Source: JAANXG01 sp034520625 (GTDB lineage Bacteria > Pseudomonadota > Gammaproteobacteria > Arenicellales > JAANXG01). From it: DNA of 64,000 bases. A program made the translations under genes and the position numbers. Each line of letters opens with the position of its first letter. The first letter of the stretch is position 1. The stretch covers positions 248,001 through 312,000 of the forward strand of contig JAXHNI010000004.1 in assembly GCA_034520625.1 (NCBI GenBank). Reading direction: 5' to 3'. The notes beneath the pieces are model-generated. The model worked only from the letters and a program-made list of their open reading frames with translations. It was not told where the DNA came from and searched no databases. This document shows, piece by piece, positions 17,493 through 26,619 of the stretch.

Positions 17493-17843
17493 TTACATGA
17501 AGCCGAGCTCGAGCTTCGCCTCCTCGCTCATGCGTTCCGGGCTCCAGGGCGGATCCCAGACCAGTTCAACGTGCGCCTCGCTGATGCCGTCGACGGTTTT
17601 CACCGCATCTTCGACCCAGGTGGGGAAATGCTCCGCCACCGGGCAGCCGGGCGCCGTGAGGGTCATATCCAGATCCACGACGCCCCCGTCCCTGATTTTC
17701 AAGTCATATATCAGCCCGAGGTCGTAAATGTTGACGGGAATTTCAGGGTCGTAAACGGTCTTAAGGGCCTCGATCACCTTTTCGGTGAGCGCGTCGCTCT
17801 CGCCGCCGTTCAAGGCGGCTTCCGTCGCTGCTGGGTCTGTCAT
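17493..17843 (-). CDS. sufT: SufT/MIP18-like Fe-S assembly factor (DUF59)
   Basis: A 116-residue protein with a DUF59 domain: VIEALKTVYDPEIPVNIYDLGLIYDL is the conserved core (shown in part), followed by LDMTLTAPGCPVAEHFP with the conserved Cys and the C-terminal VELVWDPPWSPERMSEEAKLELGF, the typical SufT end. Members help cluster maturation in SUF systems and eukaryotic CIA (MIP18). It lies 25 nt downstream of sufS. Confidence 0.92.
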   Translation of the reverse strand: MTDPAATEAALNGGESDALTEKVIEALKTVYDPEIPVNIYDLGLIYDLKIRDGGVVDLDMTLTAPGCPVAEHFPTWVEDAVKTVDGISEAHVELVWDPPWSPERMSEEAKLELGFM

Positions 17844-17868
17844 GATCGTCTGCTCTTTACCTGTGGTT

Positions 17869-19128
17869 TCATTTCAACATACGCTGGGCGATTCGCAGCG
17901 CTTCTATCAGTGAGTCGACGTCGTCGCGGTTGTTGTACAAGGCGAACGACGCCCGGCAGGTGCCGGGCACGTCGAAATGCTGCATTACCGGCATGGCACA
18001 GTGGTGTCCGGTCCGGATGGCGACGCCTTTGTGGTCTACGATCGTCCCGATATCACTGGGATGCGTGTCCCCCAGCAGGAACGACAGGATGCTGCACCTG
18101 CTGCGCGCAGTGCCGATGATACGGCCACCGTCCAGCTCCGAAAACCGGTCCAGAGCGTAGGCGAACACCTCGCTTTCATGCCGACCTATCGAGTCCAGGC
18201 CGAGCCCGCCGACGTAGTCCAGGGCGGCCCCGAAACCCACGGCGCCCGCGATATTGGGAGTTCCAGCCTCGAACTTGTATGGCAGTTCGTTGTAGGTGGT
18301 CTCGTTGAAGGAGACATGTTCGATCATGTCACCGCCGCCCTGCCAGGGGGGCATCTCCTCCAGGAGAGCCGGTTTACCGTAAAGCACCCCTATCCCCGTC
18401 GGACCGAACACCTTGTGAGAGGAAATGGCGTAGAAATCGCAGTTCAGGGCCTGGACATCTATCGGGACATGCGCCGCTGCCTGGGCACCGTCCACCACGG
18501 CCACCGCGCCCGCCTCGTGGGCTGCTTGGATCAGGTCGGCGACCGGATTGATGGTGCCCAGAGCATTGGATACGTGAACGACGGCCACGATGCGTGTTCT
18601 GCCGCTCAGCAGCCGGTGAAATTCATCCAAGATCAGCTCGCCGTCGTCGTTGATGGGCGCCACCTTGAGCCGGGCGCCGGTCTGCTCGCACAGCAGTTGC
18701 CAGGGCACGATATTGGAGTGGTGCTCCATTTCCGTGATCAGGATCTCGTCATCGGGCTGCAGCGTCGAACGCCCGTAACTCTGGGCCACGAGGTTGACGG
18801 ATTCCGTGGTGCCGCGGGTGAATACCACTTCCCGCGTGCTGGCCGCGTTGATGAACGCGCGGGCCTTCTCCCGCGCCCCCTCGAAGGACGCGGTGGCCCG
18901 CTCGCTCAATTCGTGCACGCCGCGGTGTACGTTGGCGTTGTCGCGTGCGTAATAGCCGGACACGGCATCGATGACGCACTGCGGTTTCTGTGTGGTGGCG
19001 CCGTTGTCCAGATACACCAAAGGATTGCCGTGGACCGTCTGGTTCAGTGCCGGAAAATCCCGGCGTACGCGGTCTATATCCATCGGGGCGCGGCCCACCA
19101 GCGGTTCGACGGTCTGCGGCTCCGTCAT
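17869..19128 (-). CDS. sufS: Cysteine desulfurase SufS
   Basis: A 419-residue class V PLP enzyme. The N-terminal DFPALNQTVHGNPLVYLDNGA is standard for SufS, ISSHKVFGPTGIGVLYG carries the PLP Lys, and RTGHHCAMPVM holds the active-site Cys that receives the persulfide. It removes sulfur from cysteine to feed SufBCD. Its start overlaps the sufD stop (ATGA). No SufE or SufU sulfur-transfer partner lies in the operon, as discussed in the findings. Confidence 0.95.
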   Translation of the reverse strand: MTEPQTVEPLVGRAPMDIDRVRRDFPALNQTVHGNPLVYLDNGATTQKPQCVIDAVSGYYARDNANVHRGVHELSERATASFEGAREKARAFINAASTREVVFTRGTTESVNLVAQSYGRSTLQPDDEILITEMEHHSNIVPWQLLCEQTGARLKVAPINDDGELILDEFHRLLSGRTRIVAVVHVSNALGTINPVADLIQAAHEAGAVAVVDGAQAAAHVPIDVQALNCDFYAISSHKVFGPTGIGVLYGKPALLEEMPPWQGGGDMIEHVSFNETTYNELPYKFEAGTPNIAGAVGFGAALDYVGGLGLDSIGRHESEVFAYALDRFSELDGGRIIGTARSRCSILSFLLGDTHPSDIGTIVDHKGVAIRTGHHCAMPVMQHFDVPGTCRASFALYNNRDDVDSLIEALRIAQRMLK

Positions 19129-20447
19129 AGCATTTCCTCCAGATCATCGATGCTGAACATTTTGTTGGCGAGCTCGTGCTCAATATAGGTACGCAGAGCC
19201 GGGAGCTCGAACTTCCCGATGATCTCGTTGGCGAAAGCGAAGGTCAGAAGACTGCGGGCGGTCTGATCGTCGACGCCCCGGGTTTTCATGTAGAAAAGAG
19301 CATCCTCGCTGAACTGGCCCACCGTTGCACCATGGGAGCAGGCGACGTCGTCGGCGTAAATCTCGAGTTGGGGCTTGGTGTCCACTTCCGCGTCCCCGGA
19401 AAGCAGCAGGTTCCTGTTCTGCTGGCGCGCGTCCGAGCGCTGGGCGTCCGGGTGGACCACGACCCGGCCGTGGAACACGGCGCGCGACCGGCCGTCGAGA
19501 ACGCCCTTGTAAAACTCCTCGCTGACAGTGTCCGCCACACAGTGGTCCACCCTGGTGTGGTTGTCGACGTGCTGCCTGCCGTTCAGGACGTATACCCCTT
19601 TCAGCGCGCAGGCAGCATGGGCCCCTTCGAGCCGGACGCGAATGTCCGTTCGGGCGATGGCACCGCCCAGTGCCACGTTGTGGGTCGTTACCCGGGAGCG
19701 TTCCTGTTGCTCGATCAGCCAGCTGCCGATGTGGTAGCCCCGGGGGCTCTCCTGCTGCAGCTTGTAGTGTTCCAGCCGGGCGTCGGCGTGGGCGAAGACC
19801 TCGGTGAGGGTGTTGGTCAGGTATCGATTGTGCTGGGTCGAAAGATAGCGCTCGACTATGGTGCAGTGCGACCCTTCACCGGCTACGATAAGATGCCGCG
19901 GTTGGGAAACGATGTCCTCGGGCTCGCTGCGCTGGACGCAGCACAGTTCGATGGGCTTGTCGATGCGGCAGCCGTCCGGAATCCGGATGAATACACCGTC
20001 CTGCAGGAATGCCGAGTTCAGCGCCCGAAAGCCGTGCTCGGGCTCACCGGTGAGCCGCCCGAGCCAGGGCCGGACCTGGGACGGATCCTCGTTGATTGCC
20101 TCTGCCAGCCCGCAGACACGCACGTCGCCATGCAGGTCGCCGGTCTGCGACAGGCCCGGGGCGTACATGCCGTCCACCATCACGATTCGGTGTGTGTCCA
20201 GCCCGGGGATATCGAACCGGTCCAACTCCTGTTGTGACAACTCGCCGCCGGCTGCCGGTGTGAACGGTTTCTTGAGGATGGGCTTGAGATTGGTGTACTT
20301 CCAGTCCTCGTCGCGCAGGGTGGGCAGGCCGAGCTCCTGGAATCGGCGGGCACTGTCGCCGCGCATGGCATCGATCCAGTCCACGCCGGCCCCCGGCAGA
20401 GCGACCCCACCGCGGGCCTCGAGCAGTTGTTCCAGCTGTCCGCTCAT
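19125..20447 (-). CDS. sufD: Fe-S cluster assembly protein SufD
   Basis: A 440-residue SufD from MSGQLEQLLEARGGVAL; the frame is open upstream, but the sufC stop overlaps this ATG by 4 nt, which fixes the start. Features: N-terminal LPTLRDEDWKYTNLKPI, VEDGxYAP-like VDGMYAPGLS, and the beta-helix region ending FANEIIGKFELPALRTYIE. With SufB and SufC it forms the scaffold complex. Conserved His in the DVACSHGATVGQF segment is the SufD His implicated in cluster assembly. Confidence 0.93.
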   Translation of the reverse strand: MSGQLEQLLEARGGVALPGAGVDWIDAMRGDSARRFQELGLPTLRDEDWKYTNLKPILKKPFTPAAGGELSQQELDRFDIPGLDTHRIVMVDGMYAPGLSQTGDLHGDVRVCGLAEAINEDPSQVRPWLGRLTGEPEHGFRALNSAFLQDGVFIRIPDGCRIDKPIELCCVQRSEPEDIVSQPRHLIVAGEGSHCTIVERYLSTQHNRYLTNTLTEVFAHADARLEHYKLQQESPRGYHIGSWLIEQQERSRVTTHNVALGGAIARTDIRVRLEGAHAACALKGVYVLNGRQHVDNHTRVDHCVADTVSEEFYKGVLDGRSRAVFHGRVVVHPDAQRSDARQQNRNLLLSGDAEVDTKPQLEIYADDVACSHGATVGQFSEDALFYMKTRGVDDQTARSLLTFAFANEIIGKFELPALRTYIEHELANKMFSIDDLEEML

Positions 20448-21211
20448 CAGGCCGTTGCTCCCGGCGCGACGTGGGTCCGGATCCAGCCGTAGCCTTCTTT
20501 CTCGAGGTCGTGGGCGAGGTTCTTGTCTCCGGACTTGACGATGCGGCCTTCTGCCAGCACGTGGACATGGTCGGGAATGATGTAGTCCAGCAGCCGCTGG
20601 TAGTGGGTAACCACGATCATGGAGCGGTCTTCCCTGCGCAGGGCATTTACGCCGTCGGCCACGATCTTCAGCGCGTCTATGTCCAGGCCTGAATCGGTTT
20701 CGTCCAGAATCGCCAGCTTGGGCTCCAGCACGGCCATCTGGAATATCTCGTTGCGCTTCTTCTCGCCTCCGGAGAAACCTTCGTTTACCGCCCGCCTGAG
20801 GAACTCCTCCTTCATGTCCACGATCTTGAGCTTTTCCTTCACCAGTTTCAGAAACTCCCCGGCCGCGATTTCCTTCTCGCCGTTGTACTTGCGGCGGGCG
20901 TTGACGGCGGCCTTGAGCAGGTAGATATTGCTCACGCCGGGAATCTCCACGGGGTACTGGAACGCGAGGAACAGGCCCTTGCAGGCCCGCTCGTCCGTCG
21001 CCTGCGCGAGCAGGTTCTCGCCGAGATACTCCACCGAGCCCTCGGTCACCTCGAAACTGTCCCGTCCCGCCAGGACATTTGCCAGCGTGCTCTTGCCGGA
21101 CCCGTTGGGTCCCATGACGGCATGCACCTCTCCGGCGCCGACTTCCAGGTCGATGCCCTTCAGTATCGGCGTGTCCCCGATGCTGACGTGCAGGTTCTTG
21201 ATCGATAGCAT
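20447..21211 (-). CDS. sufC: Fe-S cluster assembly ATPase SufC
   Basis: A 254-residue soluble ABC ATPase. It starts MLSIKNLHVSIGDTPILKG. Walker A is GPNGSGKST, the signature loop FSGGEKKRNE is the SufC variant, and Walker B is LAILDETDSGLDID. It powers the SufBC2D scaffold. It is coupled to sufD by ATGA. Upstream 138 nt to sufB contain a small hairpin. Confidence 0.96.
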   Translation of the reverse strand: MLSIKNLHVSIGDTPILKGIDLEVGAGEVHAVMGPNGSGKSTLANVLAGRDSFEVTEGSVEYLGENLLAQATDERACKGLFLAFQYPVEIPGVSNIYLLKAAVNARRKYNGEKEIAAGEFLKLVKEKLKIVDMKEEFLRRAVNEGFSGGEKKRNEIFQMAVLEPKLAILDETDSGLDIDALKIVADGVNALRREDRSMIVVTHYQRLLDYIIPDHVHVLAEGRIVKSGDKNLAHDLEKEGYGWIRTHVAPGATA

Positions 21212-21286
21212 TCGGATACTCCGTGATTCGTGAAAAATTCTCCGGTTCCGCCCTGTGCCGGCAACAATGCCGGGCATTCAATGGGT

Positions 21287-21305
21287 GCCGGGTCCAGAAC
21301 CCGGC
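21287..21305 (-). other. Hairpin in the sufB-sufC gap
   Basis: Stem GCCGGGT / ACCCGGC with a 5-nt loop (CCAGA) inside the 138-nt spacer between sufB and sufC, the only sizeable spacer in the front half of the operon. It has no T-run on the transcribed strand, so a role in RNA processing or differential expression is more likely than termination. Low certainty. Confidence 0.3.
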
Positions 21306-21349
21306 CCGCAGGCGCCGGTGTTCAGGCAACGGGTTCAATTGCGCCGGTC

Positions 21350-22792
21350 TCAGCCCACGGCGCCCTCGAGACTGACTTCCAGAAGCTTCTGGGCCTCCAC
21401 GGCGAATTCCATGGGCAGTTCCCTGAATACTTCCTTGCAGAATCCGTTGACGATCAGGGATACGGCGTCTTCCTCGCTCAGGCCGCGCTGCATGCAGTAG
21501 AACAACTGGTCTTCGCTGATTCTGGACGTTGTCGCCTCGTGTTCGATCTGTCCGGTCGGGTTTCTGGACTCCAGGTACGGAAACGTATGGGCGCCGCACT
21601 GGTCGCCGATCAGCAGCGAATCACACTGCGAATAGTTGCGTGCCTTGTCCGCCCCCTTGGTGAACTTCACCAGGCCGCGGTAGGCGTTCTGGCCATGGCC
21701 CGCCGAGATGCCCTTGGAGATGATGGTGCTGCTCGTGTTTTTCCCGACATGGATCATCTTGGTGCCGGTATCCGCCTGCTGGTAATTGTTCGTCAACGCC
21801 ACGGAGTAGAACTCGCCCACCGAGTTGTCGCCTTCGAGCACGACGCTCGGATACTTCTGGGTGATGGCCGAGCCGGTCTCGATCTGGGTCCAGGAAATCT
21901 TGGCGCCGGCGCCCCGGCACACGCCGCGCTTGGTGACCAGGTTGTATACGCCTCCGCGTCCCTGCTCATCGCCCGGGTACCAGTTCTGCACCGTGGAGTA
22001 CTTGATCTGGGCGTTCTTCTTCGCCACCAGTTCCACCACCGCGGCATGCAGCTGGTTCTCGTCGCGCATCGGCGCGGTGCAGCCTTCCAGGTAGCTGACG
22101 TAGCTGTCGTCATCGGCGATGATCAGCGTGCGCTCGAATTGGCCGGTATTCATCTCGTTGATCCGGAAGTAGGTTGACAGCTCCATGGGACAGCGCACGC
22201 CCTTCGGGATGTAGACGAACGAGCCGTCGCTGAACACCGCGGCGTTTAGCGCGGCAAAATAATTGTCGGATGCGGGAACTACGCTGCCGATGTGCTCCCG
22301 CACGAGCTCCGGATAGTCCTGCAGGGCATCCGAAATGGCGCAGAAAATGACGCCGGCATCGGCAAGCTTCTCGCGGAAGGTGGTGGCCACCGACACGCTG
22401 TCGAACACCGCGTCCACCGCCACGCCCGCAAGCGCCTTCTGTTCTTCCAGAGGAATGCCGAGCTTCTCGTAGGTTTCCAGCAGCTTCGGGTCCACCTCGT
22501 CCAGGCTCTTGGGCGCCTCGCCCTTGGGAGCCGAGAAGTAACTGATGGTCTGGTAATCGATCTTCGGAAAACGCAGATGCGCCCAGCGCGGCTCCTCCAT
22601 CTGCTGCCAGCGACGGAAAGCCTCGAGCCGCCACTCGGTCATGAATTCGGGCTCTTCCTTCTTTTTCGAAATCGCCCGCACGACATTTTCGTCGAGCCCG
22701 GGCGGGAACGTGTCAGAGTCTATTTCGGTATAGAACCCTTCTTTGTATTCCCGCTTGACGAGTTTCTCGATGTCCTGTTCTACGGCACTCAT
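21350..22792 (-). CDS. sufB: Fe-S cluster assembly protein SufB
   Basis: A 480-residue SufB. Hallmarks include MTEWRLEAFRRWQQMEEP, KGVRCPMELSTYFRIN, LIIADDDSYVSYLEGCTAP, LVTKRGVCRGAGAKISWTQ (Cys used for persulfide transfer in SufB), and the C-terminal MQRGLSEEDAVSLIVNGFC. It starts immediately after the iscR stop with no spacer. Complete and family-typical. Confidence 0.96.
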   Translation of the reverse strand: MSAVEQDIEKLVKREYKEGFYTEIDSDTFPPGLDENVVRAISKKKEEPEFMTEWRLEAFRRWQQMEEPRWAHLRFPKIDYQTISYFSAPKGEAPKSLDEVDPKLLETYEKLGIPLEEQKALAGVAVDAVFDSVSVATTFREKLADAGVIFCAISDALQDYPELVREHIGSVVPASDNYFAALNAAVFSDGSFVYIPKGVRCPMELSTYFRINEMNTGQFERTLIIADDDSYVSYLEGCTAPMRDENQLHAAVVELVAKKNAQIKYSTVQNWYPGDEQGRGGVYNLVTKRGVCRGAGAKISWTQIETGSAITQKYPSVVLEGDNSVGEFYSVALTNNYQQADTGTKMIHVGKNTSSTIISKGISAGHGQNAYRGLVKFTKGADKARNYSQCDSLLIGDQCGAHTFPYLESRNPTGQIEHEATTSRISEDQLFYCMQRGLSEEDAVSLIVNGFCKEVFRELPMEFAVEAQKLLEVSLEGAVG

Positions 22793-23287
22793 TTAGGCTT
22801 GATTCCCCGCTTGCTGGATTTCGTTGACCGGTACGCAGACGTCCCGGCCGGTTCTTGCGTCCTGGCGCTCCGCCACCTGGCGGACCTTGGGCCACCCCAC
22901 CACATCCCGCAGGGAGATGCCGGCCAGGAAGTTGTGCAGCTGCTCGCTCAGGTCTTCCCAGAGCTGGTGGGTCAGGCAGCGCTCGCCCTTGTCGCAGTTC
23001 TCGTTGCCCCGGCAACTGGTGATATCCACCCGCTCGTCCACAGCGGAAATGATCGCCGCGATGGAAATGTCCTCCGGAGCCTTGGCCAGATGATAGCCGC
23101 CGCCCGGCCCGCGGATGCCCCGGACCAGCTCCGCCTTGCGCAGCTTGGCGAAAAGCTGCTCCAGGTACGACAGCGAAATGTGCTGGCTCTCCGCGATGTC
23201 CGCCAGGGCCACGGAGCCCCGGTCCTGGTGCAGCGCCAAATCCAGCATCGCGGTGACGGCGTAGCGGCCTTTCGTGGTCAGTCGCAT
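22793..23287 (-). CDS. iscR: Rrf2-family Fe-S regulator IscR
   Basis: A 164-residue winged helix regulator. MRLTTKGRYAVTAMLDLALH is the standard start; the helix-turn-helix lies at ~25-50 (SLSYLEQLFAKLRKAELV). The 2Fe-2S ligands are the three Cys of CRGNENCDKGERC (spacing C-x5-C-x5-C). With cluster bound, IscR represses type 1 sites, so this gene probably autoregulates the suf operon from the site just upstream. Its stop touches the sufB start. Confidence 0.95.
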   Translation of the reverse strand: MRLTTKGRYAVTAMLDLALHQDRGSVALADIAESQHISLSYLEQLFAKLRKAELVRGIRGPGGGYHLAKAPEDISIAAIISAVDERVDITSCRGNENCDKGERCLTHQLWEDLSEQLHNFLAGISLRDVVGWPKVRQVAERQDARTGRDVCVPVNEIQQAGNQA

Positions 23288-23315
23288 GGTGATATCCCGA
23301 GTAAATTACTGGGAA

Positions 23316-23344
23316 ATGATATAAAAACCTACTGAATTAGTCAA
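23316..23344 (-). promoter_or_regulatory. Sigma70 promoter of the suf operon with overlapping IscR type 1-like site
   Basis: On the minus strand TTGACT (23344-23339) and TATCAT (23321-23316) are spaced by exactly 17 bp, a textbook sigma70 promoter. The 17 bases TTGACTAATTCAGTAGG (23344-23328) fit the IscR type 1 pattern YYGACTRWWWYAGTCRR at all positions but one. The site covers the -35 element, as expected for repression by holo-IscR. It lies about 30 nt upstream of the iscR ATG. Confidence 0.75.
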
Positions 23345-23625
23345 GATTGATGGCGGGGTCGAATGAATGCTGCCGCCGCTGCCGGGACCCGGGAATTGAG
23401 CCTCGCCGGGTCCCGGTGGGAAAGGGCGATCCGTGGACAGTTCGCATCGTCTTTCCCGGCGCCGCGGAAACAGGCTGAAAGCCCGCGGCGGGCATCCGCG
23501 CCGGATGCGAACGCGATGATGAACCCCGGTCTACATACCGGAAACAACGTTGTATACTGACCCGCGCACGGTCGACCCGGCACGAAATCCACCCCGTCGG
23601 CCGTTTCCAAACGAGGAAGTCACAG

Positions 23626-24147
23626 ATGTTGAAAGCGCTTCAGCTCGAACCGGAGAAGTGCACCGGCTGCCTGCAGTGCGAGATGGCGTGCTCCTACGAG
23701 AATGAAGGGGTGTTCAATCCCGCCAAGTCCCGTATCAAAGTGTTCGATTTCGAGGACGAGGGGCGGTTTGCACCCTACACCTGCACCCAGTGCGACGAGG
23801 CCTGGTGCATGCATTCCTGCCCGGTGGAAGCCATCGTCATCAACCCCGAGACCGGTTCCAAGGATGTCCTGGAGGATGTCTGCGTGGGCTGCAAGGTCTG
23901 CACCATCGCGTGCCCGTTCGGCACGGTGAACTACAACTCGTCCACCGGCAAGGTCATCAAGTGCGATCTGTGCGGCGGCGATCCCTGGTGCGCCAAGGCC
24001 TGTCCAACCGGTGCGATAACCTATGTGGATGCGGACAGCACGGGGCTGGAGCGCATGCGCGCCTGGGCCCAGCGTGGCGCCCCCGAGCCGGGCGCCACGG
24101 TGAACGCCCCGGCGGAGAATGAATATCCCGCGGGGGGCACGGCCTGA
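23626..24147 (+). CDS. aorA: Polyferredoxin subunit, likely Fe-S subunit of aldehyde oxidoreductase (AorA-like)
   Basis: A 173-residue protein with four Cys motifs: CTGCLQCEMAC, CTQCDEAWCMHSC, CVGCKVCTIAC and CDLCGGDPWCAKAC. These can bind four 4Fe-4S clusters, as in HycB/AorA-type electron carriers. The C-terminus is Pro/Ala rich. The gene directly downstream is a FAD oxidoreductase, the pairing seen in Aromatoleum-type tungsten aldehyde oxidoreductase (AorA Fe-S, AorB tungsten, AorC FAD). The catalytic subunit lies about 9 kb away at 33160-34983. Assignment as AorA is inferred from content; a partner for another oxidoreductase is possible. Confidence 0.75.
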   Translation: MLKALQLEPEKCTGCLQCEMACSYENEGVFNPAKSRIKVFDFEDEGRFAPYTCTQCDEAWCMHSCPVEAIVINPETGSKDVLEDVCVGCKVCTIACPFGTVNYNSSTGKVIKCDLCGGDPWCAKACPTGAITYVDADSTGLERMRAWAQRGAPEPGATVNAPAENEYPAGGTA

Positions 24148-24216
24148 TGCCGGGAGGACGGCGCAGGTGGTGATTCGAGCATTGATCGTCAACAGCGCGG
24201 GGCGGACGGAGGAAAT

Positions 24217-25491
24217 TTGCAACACGTAGTGATCGGAGCGGGCCCGGCGGGCGTGGTGGCGGCGGAGCACCTTCGCAAACACGATCCTTCAGCCGGCATC
24301 ACCATCGTCGGTGCGGAGCCGGAGCCGCCGTACTCACGCATGGCGATCCCCTACTATCTGATCAGGCAGATCGATGAGACCGGGACGCATTTGCGAAAGC
24401 GTCCCGGCTGGTACGAGCAGCAGGATATCGAGGTCCGGCAGGGGCGGGTTGCGAGCGTCGACCCGGACGGCGATTCGATCCGCCTGGACGACGGCGGTGT
24501 CATTCGCTATGACAAGCTCCTGATCGCCACCGGCGCGAGCCCGCTTACCCCGCCGATACCCGGTACCGATCTGCCTGGAGTTCACAATTGCTGGAACCTG
24601 GATGACGCCCGGGCCATCATCGAATACTGTGCACCGGAAAAGCGCATCGTCCTGATCGGGGCGGGTTTCATCGGCTGCATCATCCTCGAGGCGCTGGCGG
24701 CCAGCGGCGCCGAAGTGCATGTCGTCGAAATGGAGAACCGCATGGTACCGCGCATGATGAATGAGACCGCCGGCGGCATGATCAGGCAATGGTGCGAGAA
24801 CAAGGGCATCCAGGTTCATACGTCCACCAAGGTGGAGTCGATCGAAAAGTCCGGCGGCGGCCTTGGCGTCTCCCTGGGATCGGGGGAAACCATTGACGCT
24901 GACCTGGTGATCACCGCCACCGGCGTGGCCTCCAATATCGATTTCGCCCGCGACAGCGGTATCGACATCGACGAGGGCGTGCGGGTGAACGAGTATCTGC
25001 AGACCAGCCGCGACAACGTCTACGCCGCCGGTGACTGCGCCCAGGGCCGGGACTTTTCCACCGGCGAGTACAGCGTCCAGGCGATCCAGCCCACTGCCGT
25101 GGAGCACGGGCAGATCGCAGCCCGGAACATGACGCTGGGCCACAAGCGCCATCACTGGGGAACGGTGAACATGAACGTCCTCGCCACCCTGGGGCTGATT
25201 TCCAGTTCCTTTGGCCTCTGGATGGGAGCCGACGGCGGCGACAGCACCGAGCTGCTGGACCGCGATGGATTCAGGTATCTCAACCTCCAGTTCCAGGACG
25301 ATGTGCTGGTGGGGGCATCCAGCCTCGGCCTCACCGAGCACGTCGGCGTGCTGCGGGGGCTGATTCAGTCCAGAACCCCCCTGCGAAAATGGAAGGACAA
25401 GCTGAAACGCGACCCGACGCGAATCATGGAAGCCTATCTCGCCAATACCCACGCCATCGGGTACAACTCCCACGTGTTCTCACCCCGTTAG
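24217..25491 (+). CDS. aorC: FAD/NAD(P) oxidoreductase subunit (AorC-like)
   Basis: A 424-residue class I pyridine-nucleotide-disulfide-type flavoprotein. It starts from TTG, preceded 2-8 nt upstream by GGAGGAA. FAD site: VIGAGPAGVVAAEHL; NAD site: IVLIGAGFIGCIILEAL; second FAD motif: NVYAAGDCAQG. The length matches the AorC/NADH:acceptor type that passes electrons between the Fe-S subunit and NAD(P). It follows the polyferredoxin by 69 nt. Together they probably link aldehyde oxidation to NAD+ reduction. Confidence 0.75.
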   Translation: MQHVVIGAGPAGVVAAEHLRKHDPSAGITIVGAEPEPPYSRMAIPYYLIRQIDETGTHLRKRPGWYEQQDIEVRQGRVASVDPDGDSIRLDDGGVIRYDKLLIATGASPLTPPIPGTDLPGVHNCWNLDDARAIIEYCAPEKRIVLIGAGFIGCIILEALAASGAEVHVVEMENRMVPRMMNETAGGMIRQWCENKGIQVHTSTKVESIEKSGGGLGVSLGSGETIDADLVITATGVASNIDFARDSGIDIDEGVRVNEYLQTSRDNVYAAGDCAQGRDFSTGEYSVQAIQPTAVEHGQIAARNMTLGHKRHHWGTVNMNVLATLGLISSSFGLWMGADGGDSTELLDRDGFRYLNLQFQDDVLVGASSLGLTEHVGVLRGLIQSRTPLRKWKDKLKRDPTRIMEAYLANTHAIGYNSHVFSPR

Positions 25492-25701
25492 TCCTGCGCA
25501 TTGCCCCACACCCGTGCCGGGACACCCGCCCACCGGCGGCGGCCGGATAGCGTTCCCGGCCCGGATATTGGATAATCCCGCCGGCCGGTCCGACGGGGCA
25601 CCCCTCCGGCGATTCGCGGCCGGCAACCACCCGGTGTCCGATGTTCGATAACCTGTCGACACCGCGCCTGCAAACCGTTCCGCCTGGAGCTTGAATTCCC
25701 C

Positions 25702-26598
25702 GTGAAGCACGGCCTGACCACGCACACCTATGGCTTCGTGATCACCCTCATGGGGGTGTTGATCCTGTGCCCGGATACGCTGTTGATCCGCCTGGTCCAG
25801 GCAGAAGGCGGAAGCCAGTGGACCATTGCATTCTGGCGGGGCGTACTCACCGCCGTCGGTCTGCTGATTTTCTTCCGGCTCGCGGAAGGCCGTGGATCCC
25901 TGAGTTATTTCTTCCGGTTGGACAAGTGGGTGGTCGCGGCGGCGCTCACCATGGGCATCCAGGCGCTGGCATTCATTCTGTCGATTGCCAATACTTCGGT
26001 GGCGAATACACTGATTATTGTCGCCACGGGTCCCCTGTTCACGGCCGTGTTCGCCTGGGCTTTTCTCAACGAGCGGCCGCCGGTCCGCACCTGGATCACC
26101 ATCGCCGTCGCGTTTACCGGGATGCTGGTGATCTTCTATCATGACCTCGGCAGCGTTTCTCTGCTCGGCGACGCCCTCGCCCTCGTTACCGCCGTGGGAC
26201 TCGGCATCACCTTCGTGATCGTGCGCCACCAGAAGGCCGTCAACATGATGCCGGCCATGTCGATAGGCAAGATGGTATCGGCGTTGGCCGTATTCCCCCT
26301 GGCGGCACCCTTCGACATGACGGCCGCGGGGCTCGGGCTCATGTTTTTCCTGGGGTTGGTTGTTCTGCCCCTGTCCTTCGGTCTGCTGACACTTGGACCG
26401 CGGTACATCCCGGCGCCGGAAGTCAGCCTCCTGCTGCTGCTTGAGACCGTGCTGGGTCCGTTGATCGTCTGGGTGGCCATCAACGAGGCGGCGTCCGCCA
26501 GCACCCTGGTGGGGGGCGCCATCGTGCTCGCCGCCCTGGCAGGCAACGCAGCGGCAGGGCTCTGGACCCGGGCTCATGCCCGGACGCGGCCGGTCTGA
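25702..26598 (+). CDS. EamA/DMT-family transporter
   Basis: A 298-residue membrane protein starting GTG. About 10 transmembrane helices form two EamA repeats (~residues 10-140 and 150-290). The stretch SIANTSVANTLIIVATGPLFTAVFAWAFLNERP is characteristic of the first repeat end (shown in part as LFTAVFAWAFLNERP). These carriers export metabolites such as amino acids, but the substrate is unknown. It stands alone; 210 nt upstream show nothing recognisable. Confidence 0.88.
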   Translation: MKHGLTTHTYGFVITLMGVLILCPDTLLIRLVQAEGGSQWTIAFWRGVLTAVGLLIFFRLAEGRGSLSYFFRLDKWVVAAALTMGIQALAFILSIANTSVANTLIIVATGPLFTAVFAWAFLNERPPVRTWITIAVAFTGMLVIFYHDLGSVSLLGDALALVTAVGLGITFVIVRHQKAVNMMPAMSIGKMVSALAVFPLAAPFDMTAAGLGLMFFLGLVVLPLSFGLLTLGPRYIPAPEVSLLLLLETVLGPLIVWVAINEAASASTLVGGAIVLAALAGNAAAGLWTRAHARTRPV

Positions 26599-26619
26599 GC
26601 TCGCGGGCCGCGGCCTGAT

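Noticed and set aside
20448..21599. A long minus-strand frame continuing upstream of sufD
   Set aside because: It runs antisense-like through sufC in a different frame with Arg/Gly-rich, low-complexity residues; the sufC stop/sufD ATG overlap and the family start fix sufD at 20447.
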